A stretch of DNA of 64,000 bases, from positions 18,177 through 82,176 of the forward strand of contig NZ_LVHF01000027.1 of assembly GCF_001650345.1 (NCBI RefSeq), in the 5' to 3' direction. The position numbers were made by a program, and so were the translations under genes. The notes under the pieces were generated by a model. It made no database searches and was not told the DNA's origin. It worked only from the letters and a program-made list of their open reading frames with translations. Positions within the stretch are counted from its first letter, which is position 1. Every line of letters starts with the position of its first letter. This DNA is from Photobacterium jeanii (GTDB lineage Bacteria; Pseudomonadota; Gammaproteobacteria; Enterobacterales; Vibrionaceae). Of this stretch, positions 46,460 through 56,272 are shown piece by piece.

Positions 46460-47593
46460 TCAACGAGTTATCTGTTTGGTGAGCAAATCACCAGGTTGAA
46501 TGCTGCTGGCAAGGTCTGCGCGGTTTACCGATAGCTCTGAAGACTTGTCGTATACTCTTTCCACGGTGAGCGTGATGTCTGTCTGCACCATGCGATTACG
46601 GCTAATGCCTTGTTGATCGATGAAAGCGGCGTTGTGCCACAAACGGAGTTGATCGCCTTGTTTTACCCCATGAATACGACCTACGTTGGTTTGGATCGTA
46701 TTCTGGTAAACGTTAATGACTTCCGGCAAGCTAGAGCGGCAGGCAAGTGCCGTTTCTAGATCTAACATCATATTACGGCTGGTGCGCTGTACTGCTTGGC
46801 CGTATCCCGATTGCCAGAAACGTGCACTTTTGGTGTCTACTTGGCTAGTACGGCTGAAAGACCAGTGTGCCACTTCGCGATAATTCTTTTGTAGGATCAG
46901 CTCGCCAGTTTTGCCATTGATCACTTCAAAAGTGGCAGCAAATTGACGGTTGTACTGATCATCAGACAAAAACTTTGTATCGAGCGTCGAAGTTAAGTCA
47001 GTAATAGCCCCTGTTACTAAATATTGCGCATCGTGATCTTCTGCCAACATGGTGAGGGTGTTGGGTTGATCGATACGAAATGGCACGCGGGTGATCCCTG
47101 AGACCACAAAGCTCTGCGATTTACGCTCGATCTGGCGTTGTAGCATGACACTGAAATCATCACCGATTTGGTAGATGCCGCCTAACGCCGCATGTTGAGG
47201 TGCTGTTAGCGTAAAGCCACTGATTAAAATTGCCTTTTTGTATTGGGTCTTGTGGCAAGTCTTTGCCGATGGGTAAATATCAATCCGTGCCGTGACATAA
47301 TATTTGCCGCCTGACTTTTTGGCTTTCACAATTTGTACATGGCGAACTTCATTGCCACTAAATTGATAATCACTACGCTCTTGGTTGAGGTAGGGGCGCA
47401 AGTGAGAAAAGGAGCTGGCATCTGCACCGGAATATAAGATCGCCTGGTAGACAGCATCTTCTAATGCATTGTTGCGTGCGGCTTTATCACTTTCCAATAC
47501 TTGTGCTTGCCCTGTGACTTCAAACCATGCAGCAAGCGTTTGAAATGGCATCATTAACAAGATGAGTAGATAAAACGATAGAATATTTTTCAT
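46460..47593 (-). CDS. flgT: Flagellar H-ring protein FlgT
   Basis: 377 residues with signal peptide MKNILSFYLLILLMMPFQTLAA. Domains follow the known FlgT structure: N-terminal domain (AWFEVTGQAQVLESDKAARNNALEDAVYQA), TolB-like middle domain (CHKTQYKKAILISGFTLTAPQHAALGGIYQIG), and a C-terminal domain (NVGRIHGVKQGDQLRLWHNA..). FlgT builds the H-ring around the LP ring of the Na+-driven polar flagellum and recruits MotX/MotY. Divergent from flgO-flgP. Confidence 0.95.
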   Translation of the reverse strand: MKNILSFYLLILLMMPFQTLAAWFEVTGQAQVLESDKAARNNALEDAVYQAILYSGADASSFSHLRPYLNQERSDYQFSGNEVRHVQIVKAKKSGGKYYVTARIDIYPSAKTCHKTQYKKAILISGFTLTAPQHAALGGIYQIGDDFSVMLQRQIERKSQSFVVSGITRVPFRIDQPNTLTMLAEDHDAQYLVTGAITDLTSTLDTKFLSDDQYNRQFAATFEVINGKTGELILQKNYREVAHWSFSRTSQVDTKSARFWQSGYGQAVQRTSRNMMLDLETALACRSSLPEVINVYQNTIQTNVGRIHGVKQGDQLRLWHNAAFIDQQGISRNRMVQTDITLTVERVYDKSSELSVNRADLASSIQPGDLLTKQITR

Positions 47594-47681
47594 TCTTTTC
47601 TCAACTTAGGTACAAAAATTGCTTAATATTTGGCAACGACTATGGCGTAACAAGCGGAATCATCACTTAAGAGTTTGAATC

Positions 47682-47697
47682 TGGCTGTGTTATCGCA
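47682..47697 (+). promoter_or_regulatory. Candidate sigma-54 promoter of flgOP
   Basis: TGGCTGTGTTATCGCA matches TGGCAC-N5-TTGCA with correct GG-to-GC spacing and 9 of 11 fixed positions. Flagellar class III genes in Vibrio use sigma-54 with FlrC, so the position upstream of flgO is apt. Confidence 0.5.
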
Positions 47698-47798
47698 AGG
47701 GGATATGCAAAGACTATTCCCAATTATTACTCGTTAAAGTTTTATGAGATCTGAACGATAACAGGCTAAGCGTCTTTTTGCATCCGGAGCGGGATAGA

Positions 47799-48434
47799 AT
47801 GAAAAAATGGATAGTCATGTTGCTGTCGCTGATGTCGGCTTCATGCGCATACTCGCCAATTTACAATGGTAAAGAACCCTACACGGGTAACGAGTTCCTA
47901 CTAAAACAAACGCCGCGTCATACGATTGATTATTTCATTGAAGGTTTGACCATGCAGTTGGTTGAGTCGAACCAGTATTTAACAGCAAAGACGCCACTTG
48001 CGGTTACTTCGTTCGTCGATCTACAGCAAATGAATGAAACTAATTGGTTGGGTAACACCGTCACTGAAGGCTTCATGTACCAGATGCAGCAGCGCGGTTT
48101 CACGGTTGTAGACTACAAAGCAACAGGCGCAATTAAAGTTACACCGGATGGTGATTTTACGATCAGCCGTAATTGGCGCGAATTGGCCTCAGAGCAACCT
48201 GTTGATTACGTTCTAACGGGGACTATGCTTCGTCAAGGTGGTGGGGTCTTGGTAAATGCGCGTATTATCGGTATGCGCTCTCGAGTGGTGATTGCCTCGG
48301 CACAAGGTTTCCTTCCTGCTGATCGTTTAGGCCGTGATCTCGATACTCTTAATAAGATGCGCATGCGAAATGGTGTTATTATTCGCTCGGAAGTAAATGA
48401 CTTTGATCGCAGTAATGTGGTGCTTAAGCCCTAG
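47799..48434 (+). CDS. flgO: Outer-membrane flagellar lipoprotein FlgO
   Basis: 211 residues with lipobox SASC (Cys16: MKKWIVMLLSLMSASC). FlgO-domain features: HTIDYFIEGLTMQL, AVTSFVDLQQMNETNWLGNTVTEGFMYQMQQRGF, NWRELASEQPVDYVLTGTMLRQ, ARIIGMRSRVVIASAQ. With FlgP it forms the outer flagellar rings needed for motility in V. cholerae. ATG 47799 has GGAGCGGG upstream; an earlier TTG is not used. Confidence 0.93.
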   Translation: MKKWIVMLLSLMSASCAYSPIYNGKEPYTGNEFLLKQTPRHTIDYFIEGLTMQLVESNQYLTAKTPLAVTSFVDLQQMNETNWLGNTVTEGFMYQMQQRGFTVVDYKATGAIKVTPDGDFTISRNWRELASEQPVDYVLTGTMLRQGGGVLVNARIIGMRSRVVIASAQGFLPADRLGRDLDTLNKMRMRNGVIIRSEVNDFDRSNVVLKP

Positions 48435-48442
48435 GAGAGATT

Positions 48443-48868
48443 ATGCGTATTTGGATGGCAGCTATGCTGCTTCTATTGGTAGGTTGCCAGCCTCTGGTTG
48501 AAATCCGCGATGACAATGTGATCACTGCTGTGGGTTACGCCTCTATCAGTGAGCAGCGCGGGCGCACCATCGAAGAGAAACAAGTACGCGCAATGCGAGC
48601 CTCTAAAATCGATGCGTACCGTGAATTAACCGAACAAGTTTATGGTATGCGGATCAGTGCTCGAGCTGGGATGGAAGATCAGCAGCTCGGAGTTGAAAAT
48701 ACTGACGGTGCCGTTGACGGTATTATTCGTGGTGCTCGCGTGATCCGCAGTTACCCTGTGGGTGATAGCTATGTCACCGAAATGGAACTTAACCTTAAAA
48801 CCATGGATCAAATGAAGAAACATGGCGAAGTGTTCCATGTGCCTTCGAATCAAGAGACGATGTTCTAA
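48443..48868 (+). CDS. flgP: Outer-membrane flagellar lipoprotein FlgP
   Basis: 141 residues; lipobox LVGC (Cys15). LPP20-type domain: AVGYASISEQRGRTIEEKQVRAMRASKIDAYRELTEQVYGMRI. Eight bases after flgO, with GGAG before the ATG, so cotranscribed. Works with FlgO and FlgT in the Vibrio-type motor. Confidence 0.94.
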   Translation: MRIWMAAMLLLLVGCQPLVEIRDDNVITAVGYASISEQRGRTIEEKQVRAMRASKIDAYRELTEQVYGMRISARAGMEDQQLGVENTDGAVDGIIRGARVIRSYPVGDSYVTEMELNLKTMDQMKKHGEVFHVPSNQETMF

Positions 48869-48909
48869 CCGCACGGTCACTTTACTGTTTAGCACGGTTC
48901 AGAATAAAG

Positions 48910-48938
48910 AAAAGCGATGGTCATGCCATCGCTTTTTT
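48910..48938. terminator. flgOP terminator (also serves opposing gene)
   Basis: AAAAGCGATGG-TCAT-GCCATCGCTTTTTTT. Confidence 0.88.
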
Positions 48939-48978
48939 TGTACCTACGTTCTTATTATGACAATTGTAATGATAGCGC

Positions 48979-50676
48979 CTAGTGAGATGCTTCTTTCGGT
49001 CTCAGCGCTAGCACATGCAATAACCGCTCTGGTGCTTGTGGCCAAACTAAGGGGCTAGCGACAGGGTTATGCTCGTTAAACCAACCAGTAAAACGTTGGG
49101 TGTTGTACTGGTAAAACTGGACCGTATTAAAGAGCGGCACAGTAATTTGCTGGCTTGCCACACGCTGGTTGAGTTGAGTGATGATTTTTTGCCGCTCACT
49201 CACGGTTGAAGCGGTAGGGAAGGCTGCCAACAACTTATCTATCTCATTGTCTTGGAAATAGTGTTTCGCATACCTTGGATATTGCGGTGCTTGGTAGGCA
49301 CTGTTAAAGCCAGAATTAAAATATTTATAAGGGGTGAGCCCTTGTGGGTAATTGGTTAATGCTGCGACGTAATCCCCGTATGATAAGCGTTCGGCAAACT
49401 CCTCAAAGCCAGTTTGAATATGACGGGTGCGGATCCCGGCATCTTCCAACATTTCAGCTAATAACAGGGCGGTGGTGTTGAAATCTGTCCAGCCTGAAGG
49501 CGTTAGAATTGAGAGGGTTAATGGTTTGCCGGAGGGTAAATCGCGCCAGCCATCGTTGTTTTTATCGGTTAGATCTAAGTAATCTAGCCAATCGGCAGCC
49601 AGTTGCGGATTGAATGTCATATAAGGGCGGTATTTTTCCGTGATTTCTGGATCGGCCCACATGGTAAAACGTTGGCTCATTCCCGAGGCGTACAAAGACG
49701 GTACTCCTTGTCCAAACGCAGCAATATCAATCAGTAATTGGCGCTGGACTAACATCGAGATAGCGCGGCGAAACTCGACCTTTTCAATGGTGTGTCTTAA
49801 TTCACTATCAGCTAGCTTAAAGTTGAACATTAAGCTGATGGTGCTCGCGGGTGGCAACCAGTAATGAAAGTCTTCCGAATAAGAGGCGTAATGGCGTTCA
49901 ATATCGGGAATAAATGAACCGGTCCAATCAAACTCCCCAGTCACGATCCGCGCGATAAAATCATCGTTATTTTTTACTAATGGGTAGCGTAGGCAGTCTA
50001 TTTTTAATTTGTCGGCTTGCCAGTAATGAGGGTTGCGGCACTGCTGGTAGTGTTTGGCGTCCATTGCGGTAATGCGAGTGAAAGGGCCTGTGCCGATCGG
50101 AGTGGGGTTAGTAAAGCTGACCGGATCTTTGATTTTCTCCCATTGATGCTTAGGTACGATAGGTTGTAACACCAACTGGTGCGCTGCTAGTGCATTGGGT
50201 TGTTTGAGCTCTATTTCAATTTCGTATTGATTAATCTTGCGAACTTTTTTCAGCTGGGTCCGAATGGCGTTGGTATCCAGTTCAGGGTGTTTTTCTAACA
50301 AATTGTACGAGTAAAGCACATCGTTCGCAGTGAATGGTTTTCCATCAGACCACAGTATGTCTCGACGCAGAGTGAACTGTAAACGGCGGAGATCGCGGCT
50401 AAGACGATAACTGGTTGCAAGACGGTATTCTGGTTTATTGTTCTGTAGCGAGTTAAAGATGATAAGTGGCTCAAATATAAATTCATGCGTGGTTGGCATG
50501 CTGAGCAGAGTGAAGGGGTTAAAGTTACGTGTGATCCTATCACGATACTCGGGAACGACGGTCAAAATACTGCTGTCTTTTGAAGGTGTTGCAGCTAGAG
50601 AAAACGGTGATAAAACCGTTAGAAAAACAGCAGCATAAAACACGTGCCACAAAAGAGAAAACTGACGCTGAATCAT
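48979..50676 (-). CDS. Solitary peptide-type (family 5) ABC substrate-binding protein
   Basis: 565 residues from ATG 50676 (GGAT upstream; an in-frame start 39 bases earlier has no ribosome site). Signal peptide about 1-29 (ending SLAA). SBP_bac_5 features: FNPFTLLSMPTTHEFIFEPLI, RRDILWSDGKPFTANDVLYSYNLL, PIGTGPFTRI, KVEFRRAISMLVQR and the Asp-containing DLTDKNNDGWRDL. No permease or ATPase genes lie beside it, so the partner transporter is elsewhere, or it acts as a sensor-associated binding protein. Confidence 0.88.
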   Translation of the reverse strand: MIQRQFSLLWHVFYAAVFLTVLSPFSLAATPSKDSSILTVVPEYRDRITRNFNPFTLLSMPTTHEFIFEPLIIFNSLQNNKPEYRLATSYRLSRDLRRLQFTLRRDILWSDGKPFTANDVLYSYNLLEKHPELDTNAIRTQLKKVRKINQYEIEIELKQPNALAAHQLVLQPIVPKHQWEKIKDPVSFTNPTPIGTGPFTRITAMDAKHYQQCRNPHYWQADKLKIDCLRYPLVKNNDDFIARIVTGEFDWTGSFIPDIERHYASYSEDFHYWLPPASTISLMFNFKLADSELRHTIEKVEFRRAISMLVQRQLLIDIAAFGQGVPSLYASGMSQRFTMWADPEITEKYRPYMTFNPQLAADWLDYLDLTDKNNDGWRDLPSGKPLTLSILTPSGWTDFNTTALLLAEMLEDAGIRTRHIQTGFEEFAERLSYGDYVAALTNYPQGLTPYKYFNSGFNSAYQAPQYPRYAKHYFQDNEIDKLLAAFPTASTVSERQKIITQLNQRVASQQITVPLFNTVQFYQYNTQRFTGWFNEHNPVASPLVWPQAPERLLHVLALRPKEASH

Positions 50677-50978
50677 ACTTTTATCCGGAACAAGATGATG
50701 TTGAAAGCTAAACAACGAATAACTCAGTCATTGAGGATTAATTCGCAGGGGTAAGCTACCGTAAGATTGAATGATTGGCAAATAGTTGCATTTGCATCGC
50801 TGTGATTTTTTACTCGCTATTAATGAGTGTTTATTCGAAATATTCCGCGTTAACAAAATGTTGCCAATTATGCTGCTTGGTGATACCGTCGTTAAAGCTT
50901 TAAACAATATAGCGCGATATTTTGCCAGTTATAGCAGGATATTTTTCCTTTTGATGGAAGTTAAAGGAGTAAGAGCGC

Positions 50979-51749
50979 ATGACGGATGCTGTAGCGCTTG
51001 AGGTCAAAGATCTCCACAAATCGTTTGGTCAGAATGAAGTATTAAAAGGCATATCATTAACGGCGCATCGTGGTGATGTGGTTTCAATTATTGGCTCTTC
51101 CGGTTCAGGTAAGAGTACGTTTCTTCGCTGCATCAACTTGCTAGAAACCCCAACCCAAGGCGGGATTTGGGTGAATGGCGAACAAATTCAAATGGCCACC
51201 AATCGTCGTGGCGAATACCTTCCTACTGATGAAAAGCAAGTACAGCGGATCCGCTCGCGTCTCGCGATGGTTTTTCAGGGCTTTAATCTGTGGTCACACA
51301 TGACAGTGTTGGGCAATGTGATTGAAGCGCCAGTACATGTCTTGGGCGTGCCCAAAGCTGAAGCGATTGAAAAAGCCGAAGCTTTATTACAGAAAGTGGG
51401 GCTGTATGAACGCCGTCATTATTACCCAGGTCATTTATCGGGTGGGCAACAACAACGTGCGGCGATTGCCCGTGCTTTGGCGGTAGACCCCGAAGTTATG
51501 CTGTTTGATGAACCAACCTCGGCGCTAGACCCTGAGCTGGTGGGGGAAGTACTTGGTGTTATGCAAGAGTTAGCGCAAGAGGGGCGAACTATGCTGGTGG
51601 TAACCCACGAAATGGCGTTCGCCCGTGATGTATCGAATCAAGTGATGTTCTTGCACCAAGGATTAGTGGAAGAGCAAGGGCACCCTGACAAACTCTTTAC
51701 CAATCCGGAATCAGAGCGACTTCAGCAGTTCATCTCATCGATTTACTAG
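50979..51749 (+). CDS. Polar amino-acid ABC transporter ATPase (HisP/ArtP class)
   Basis: 256 residues. Walker A GSSGSGKST (about 38-46), Q-loop FQGFNLW, signature LSGGQQQR, Walker B VMLFDEPTSALDP, His switch VTHEMAFARDV. Insert EYLPTDEKQVQRIRSR is typical of the HisP/OccP subgroup for basic amino acids. AAAGGAGTAAGAGCGC precedes ATG. First gene of a four-gene operon. Confidence 0.95.
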   Translation: MTDAVALEVKDLHKSFGQNEVLKGISLTAHRGDVVSIIGSSGSGKSTFLRCINLLETPTQGGIWVNGEQIQMATNRRGEYLPTDEKQVQRIRSRLAMVFQGFNLWSHMTVLGNVIEAPVHVLGVPKAEAIEKAEALLQKVGLYERRHYYPGHLSGGQQQRAAIARALAVDPEVMLFDEPTSALDPELVGEVLGVMQELAQEGRTMLVVTHEMAFARDVSNQVMFLHQGLVEEQGHPDKLFTNPESERLQQFISSIY

Positions 51750-51811
51750 CTATAAATGATAGAGGCTATTTGGGGATAGCGACTATCAACAAACACAACA
51801 GGAGACAGGCA

Positions 51812-52585
51812 ATGAAAAAATGGATTTTAGCGGCAGCCGTCGTGTCTGCATTAGGTGCAACTTCAGTACAAGCAAAAGAGTGGAAACAAATTCGTTTTGG
51901 TATTGAGGGCGCATACCCTCCATTTAGCTGGACTGAGCCAAATGGCGAGCTGAAAGGGTTTGATGTTGATATGGCGAATGCGCTGTGTAAAGAGCTCAAA
52001 GCTAAATGTAAGATCGTTGCTCAAGATTGGGATGGCATTATTCCATCGCTGTTAGCACGTAAATACGATGCCATTATTGCAGCTATGTCGATCACTGAAG
52101 AACGTAAGAAGAAAGTCGACTTCACGGGTAAATATGCACTTATCCCAAACAAATTTGTGGCTAAAAAAGGCACGCAAATTGACTTCACAGAGGCAGGACT
52201 TGATGGCGTGAAGATTGGTGTTCAGCGTGCGACTACTCACGATAAGTACCTCACAGATAACTTTAAGTCGGTTGAAATTGTTCGCTATGGTTCGTTCGAT
52301 GACGCTTACCTTGATCTAAAAGCGGGTCGTATCGCATCTGTCTTGGGTGATGCATCGGCACTTGAAGAAGGCCTATTGAACAAAACAGGCGGTGATGGCT
52401 ACGAGTTTATTGGTCCATCGCTAACGGATCCGAAATGGTTTGGTGATGGCTTTGGTATTGCGGTACGCAAGCAAGACAAAGATCTGACCAAAAAGCTTGA
52501 TGAGGCAATTTTGTCGCTGCGTGAAAAAGGGATTTACCAAGAAATTGCCGCTAAATACTTCGCTTACGATGTGTACGGTAAGTAA
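51812..52585 (+). CDS. Lysine/arginine/ornithine-type periplasmic binding protein
   Basis: 257 residues; signal peptide MKKWILAAAVVSALGATSVQA, mature KEWKQIRFGIEGAYPPFSW, LKGFDVDMANALCKELKAKCKIVAQDWDGIIPSLLARKYDAIIAAMSIT, with the Asp and Arg ligand region of LAO/HisJ proteins (AAMSITEERKKKVDFTGKY). Two Cys near 55-60 as in family members. AGGAGA before ATG. Confidence 0.93.
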   Translation: MKKWILAAAVVSALGATSVQAKEWKQIRFGIEGAYPPFSWTEPNGELKGFDVDMANALCKELKAKCKIVAQDWDGIIPSLLARKYDAIIAAMSITEERKKKVDFTGKYALIPNKFVAKKGTQIDFTEAGLDGVKIGVQRATTHDKYLTDNFKSVEIVRYGSFDDAYLDLKAGRIASVLGDASALEEGLLNKTGGDGYEFIGPSLTDPKWFGDGFGIAVRKQDKDLTKKLDEAILSLREKGIYQEIAAKYFAYDVYGK

Positions 52586-52847
52586 AACCTTTGCGAATCA
52601 GTTGTTTGGGTTCGCTGAAAAATAAACGCTAATCGCTCAGTGTTGAGGGTGGATAGGTTGTGAAGTCCACACGTTAATTTCAGCTCTCGCACTGAGTCAC
52701 TCATCTTTGAGCTGTGCTTTTGGCTGTATAAAGTAGCTGTGTGGCAAGCTTGTCGCTATCTTAAACAGCGGATACCCCATTTAAATACCAACGCTAAACT
52801 GTATGGGATTGGGCTATCTATCGCTATTGGTATAAAGGAGTAGCCAA

Positions 52848-53588
52848 TTGTTAGATTTAAAAGGCTATGAGTGGTCGCTGGTGGAAGGCGCGTGGGTAAC
52901 ATTGCAAGTTGCGCTACTTTCGCTGGTGTTGGCCGCGGCATTAGGGATGTTAGGTGCGCTCGCAAAGCTATCTCCCTATCGGTGGGCTAGAGCGATCGCG
53001 ACTTTGTATACCACGGTGATCCGTGGGATCCCCGATCTTGTGTTGATGATGTTGATCTTTTTTGGCGGTCAAATGCTGTTGAACGATAGCTTGTATCGCG
53101 TCAACGAGTGGTTGAACGACTACTTTTTATCGTCCGACCCTAACCATGAATGGACTTCCTACCTACCAGACTATATTGAAATTAGCCCATTTGTGGCTGG
53201 CATTATCACTATTGGTTTTATCTTTGGTGCTTACATGGCAGAAACCTTCCGTGGGGCAATCATGGCGGTTGATAAAGGTGAGCTCGAAGCGGCTAAAGCC
53301 TATGGGATGAGTGGGGCATTGGCGTTTCGAAGGGTGTTATTACCGCAAATGATCCGTCATGCCTTACCTGGTTTTGGTAACAACTGGTTGGTATTGCTAA
53401 AAACCACCGCATTAGTCTCCATTATTGGTTTGGATGACATGGTACGAAAAGGTGCCTTGGCGGCAGGGACAACGCAAATGCCATTTACCTTCTACATGAC
53501 AGTCGCCGTGATCTTCTTGTTATTTACCACATTATCGACATCAGCTTTGAAGTGGGCAGAGCGTCGATTCAGCATACATACGAGGTAA
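52848..53588 (+). CDS. Amino-acid ABC transporter permease (HisQ/ArtQ class)
   Basis: 246 residues; TTG start with AAAGGAGTAG 9 bases upstream. Five helices; coupling EAA loop KGELEAAKAYGMSGALAFRRVLLPQMIRHALPGFGNNW. Preceded by a 262-bp gap after the binding-protein gene that carries an AUACCAA/UUGGUAU stem next to the start, possibly limiting permease expression. Confidence 0.92.
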   Translation: MLDLKGYEWSLVEGAWVTLQVALLSLVLAAALGMLGALAKLSPYRWARAIATLYTTVIRGIPDLVLMMLIFFGGQMLLNDSLYRVNEWLNDYFLSSDPNHEWTSYLPDYIEISPFVAGIITIGFIFGAYMAETFRGAIMAVDKGELEAAKAYGMSGALAFRRVLLPQMIRHALPGFGNNWLVLLKTTALVSIIGLDDMVRKGALAAGTTQMPFTFYMTVAVIFLLFTTLSTSALKWAERRFSIHTR

Positions 53589-53591
53589 GTG

Positions 53592-54269
53592 ATGGACTTT
53601 AGTATTCTTACCGAAAGTTGGCCGATTTACTTAGAAGGCTTTTACACAACCTTATGGATGGTGGCTGTTGCACTGGTGATTGGGTTAGTTGCTGCGATCC
53701 CAGTGGCAGTGGCACGTAATAGTCAGCATTACTGGTTATCGCTTCCTGCATGGGCTTACATTTATTTCTTTCGTGGAACGCCACTGCTGATCCAACTGTA
53801 TTTGATTTATTACGGATTGAGCCAGTGGATGGAAGTGCAGGGCACCTTGTGGCAAGAAGCGTGGTTTTGTGCGCTGGTGGCTTTTGTGCTCAATACTGCT
53901 GCTTATACTGCTGAAATTGTCCGTGGAGCAATTAACGGGATCCCGCAAGGCGAGGTTGAGGCAGCGAAAGCGTATGGAATGAGTAAGTTTCAAGCGTTTA
54001 GCCGGGTGATTTTACCGAGTGCTTTACGCCGTGCATTACCTGCTTACAGTAACGAAGTGATCTTTATGCTTCATGGCTCAGCGGTGGCAGGTATCGTGAC
54101 CATTGTTGATTTAACAGGGGCAGCACGGATTGTGAATTCCCGTTATTACGCGCCATTTGAGTCTTTCTTATTTGCTGGGCTTTGTTATATGGCGCTGACG
54201 TTTATTATTTTATGGGGCTTTAGAAAATTAGAAACACGTTGGTTACGCCACTTGCGACCATTAAGTTAA
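53592..54269 (+). CDS. Amino-acid ABC transporter permease (HisM/ArtM class)
   Basis: 225 residues; ATG 53592, GAGG upstream overlaps the end of the previous gene. EAA loop QGEVEAAKAYGMSKFQAFSRVILPSALRRALPAYSNE. Paralogue of the first permease; together they form the heterodimeric channel. Confidence 0.92.
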   Translation: MDFSILTESWPIYLEGFYTTLWMVAVALVIGLVAAIPVAVARNSQHYWLSLPAWAYIYFFRGTPLLIQLYLIYYGLSQWMEVQGTLWQEAWFCALVAFVLNTAAYTAEIVRGAINGIPQGEVEAAKAYGMSKFQAFSRVILPSALRRALPAYSNEVIFMLHGSAVAGIVTIVDLTGAARIVNSRYYAPFESFLFAGLCYMALTFIILWGFRKLETRWLRHLRPLS

Positions 54270-54309
54270 CTTATACAAAGTAGGGAAAAATAAGTTAAAG
54301 TCCAATAAA

Positions 54310-54342
54310 ACAAAGCGCCACATGATGTGGCGCTTTGTTTTT
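54310..54342. terminator. Bidirectional terminator, ABC operon and grxB
   Basis: ACAAAGCGCCACAT-GATGTGGCGCTTTGTTTTTG; long perfect stem. Confidence 0.9.
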
Positions 54343-54372
54343 GTTTGATTGTTTTTATCTAACTGCTTATGA

Positions 54373-55026
54373 CTAGACAGCGGTGTGATCGTACAAACCA
54401 ATACCCGTCAAGGCTGCGACTTCGTCAATGTATTTACGAACATGACTTGGAAACTCGACCCCTTTAATCACCGTAAGGTTACGCAAGAACGGGAATAAGT
54501 TGATGTCATCGCACGCTAATTCGTTATTACGCTCAGACGGTAAGCGTAGCCAGTTTAGGTGCTCAGCCAATGCTTGGTTCAAACCATCGAGGTATTCTTC
54601 ACTGCGCGCGAAAGCATCATCGAAGTCTTGCTCGATCATCTTGGTTTTTTTGTCGCGGAACCAATCTTTGGCTTCTTGGCATTGGAACTCTGGCAAATCG
54701 ATCATTAACCAACGCGGGTATAGCAAACGGGAGCTAAATGGGCTCGCGGCTTCTTGATAGCGTGCGATATCTTCTTGGTGCTTGTTTGCCATTAGCAAAG
54801 GTTTGTTATCTAGCGCATCAAGGTAAATCACAATATCTAAGCTTTCTGCCATGTAACTGCCGTCTGGCTTTTGCAAAATCGGCACCATGTTAGCGCCGAC
54901 TTTCTCAATGCGGGCGTCCACATCGTGGTTTTGCAAGTAGACGATATCGAGATCGATTTTTTTCAGTCCTGCGACCATCATCGCTTTCACACAGAAGGGA
55001 CAATGATCAAAAACGAACAGTTTCAT
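54373..55026 (-). CDS. grxB: Glutaredoxin 2
   Basis: 217 residues (E. coli 215). N-terminal thioredoxin fold with active CPFC (Cys9, Cys12) and MVPIL cis-Pro; GST-like C-terminal helical domain (LLYPRWLMIDLPEFQ, LACDDINLFPFLRNLTVIKGVEFP). Reduces glutathionylated proteins. Confidence 0.95.
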   Translation of the reverse strand: MKLFVFDHCPFCVKAMMVAGLKKIDLDIVYLQNHDVDARIEKVGANMVPILQKPDGSYMAESLDIVIYLDALDNKPLLMANKHQEDIARYQEAASPFSSRLLYPRWLMIDLPEFQCQEAKDWFRDKKTKMIEQDFDDAFARSEEYLDGLNQALAEHLNWLRLPSERNNELACDDINLFPFLRNLTVIKGVEFPSHVRKYIDEVAALTGIGLYDHTAV

Positions 55027-55189
55027 AACGTTTCCTTTTAAATCTTTGCCACTATAAGTGAACGCTTACTTGTGCATTCACTCACGGTGGCGTGTTATAC
55101 CCAGCAAAATAAAGCATCTTGCTCAGTATAAAAAGTTAGCTTAGTGAGTTGCCACTTACCTTAATGACTGATGCCATTTGCAGTCGCAA

Positions 55190-55996
55190 TTATTTAAAAA
55201 CAGACCAAATCGGTGCGTGGTCTGATGGTTTTTCAATACCACGTAGCTCGTAATCGATATCCGCTTCAACACAGCGTGCCGCTAGCGATGGTGTTGCTAG
55301 GATCACATCAATGCGAAGACCACGGTTATCAACAAAGCCTTTTGAGCGGTAGTCAAACCACGAGAACTTGTCGTCAGCTTCTGGATGCAATTGACGGAAA
55401 GTATCAACAAAACCCCAGTTCATTAGGGTTTGTAACCATTCACGTTCAATCGGTTGGAATGAACACTTACCGGTTTTTAGCCAACGCTTAGCATTTGCCG
55501 GACCGATACCGATATCAGCATCAATTGGGCTAATGTTAATGTCACCCATCACAATAACTTCTTGTTCATTGTTGTGGTGGTCATTTAGGTAAGTCATCAG
55601 ATCGGCATAGAATTTTTCTTTAGCCGGGAATTTGGTTTCATGGCTGATATTTTCACCTTGTGGGAAGTAGCCATTTAATACCGTTACTTGCTTACCGTCT
55701 TCTTGCTCAAAGGTCGCCATGATCATGCGACGTTGCGCATCTTCATCATCGGTCGGGAAGCCTTTTTGTACTGAGATAGGCTCTTGCTTACACAGCATTG
55801 CCACACCGTAGTGCGCTTTCTGACCGTGGTGGTAAACCTTGTAGCCCATCGCTTCAACGTCTGCTAATGGGAATGCTTCATCGTGTACTTTGATTTCTTG
55901 CAGACCAATCACATCTGGCTGGTGTTTTTCGATCAGTGCTTGTAGTTGGTGAAGTCGAGCACGTAAGCCATTAATGTTGAATGAAATAACTTTCAT
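55190..55996 (-). CDS. xthA: Exodeoxyribonuclease III
   Basis: 268 residues. AP endonuclease/3'-phosphatase/exonuclease of base-excision repair. Motifs [18 protein letters not shown] (metal Glu34), [58 protein letters not shown] and SDHAPIW with catalytic His. Monocistronic. Confidence 0.97.
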   Translation of the reverse strand: MKVISFNINGLRARLHQLQALIEKHQPDVIGLQEIKVHDEAFPLADVEAMGYKVYHHGQKAHYGVAMLCKQEPISVQKGFPTDDEDAQRRMIMATFEQEDGKQVTVLNGYFPQGENISHETKFPAKEKFYADLMTYLNDHHNNEQEVIVMGDINISPIDADIGIGPANAKRWLKTGKCSFQPIEREWLQTLMNWGFVDTFRQLHPEADDKFSWFDYRSKGFVDNRGLRIDVILATPSLAARCVEADIDYELRGIEKPSDHAPIWSVFK

Positions 55997-56272
55997 CTTT
56001 TTTCCTATTCAGCTGAACCTGTCCGCAGTAAAACGTCAGGGAATTGTGCCTGATGTTATCAAACCCATTTGGATTTTCCACAGCCAGAAAGTAGGGATAT
56101 TCAAAAAATGGCTCGAGTGTCACTATGAGTGGTGGCATAAGCAGCATGACTTTCATCGAAAAATTTGATGATCATGGTTGATACCTTGCTGCCGACTCTT
56201 AGCCATCGGCTACCTATACTGGTTTTAGCACACCAAAGACATATGTCAGATAAGATTCAGGGGGAAGGTGGT

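Noticed and set aside
50786..51001. 71-codon frame upstream of the ABC ATPase
   Set aside because: Out of frame overlap with the ATPase start and no ribosome site; more likely promoter DNA.
55974..56168. 64-codon frame between xthA and yqjG
   Set aside because: No ribosome site; overlaps the xthA start and promoter region.
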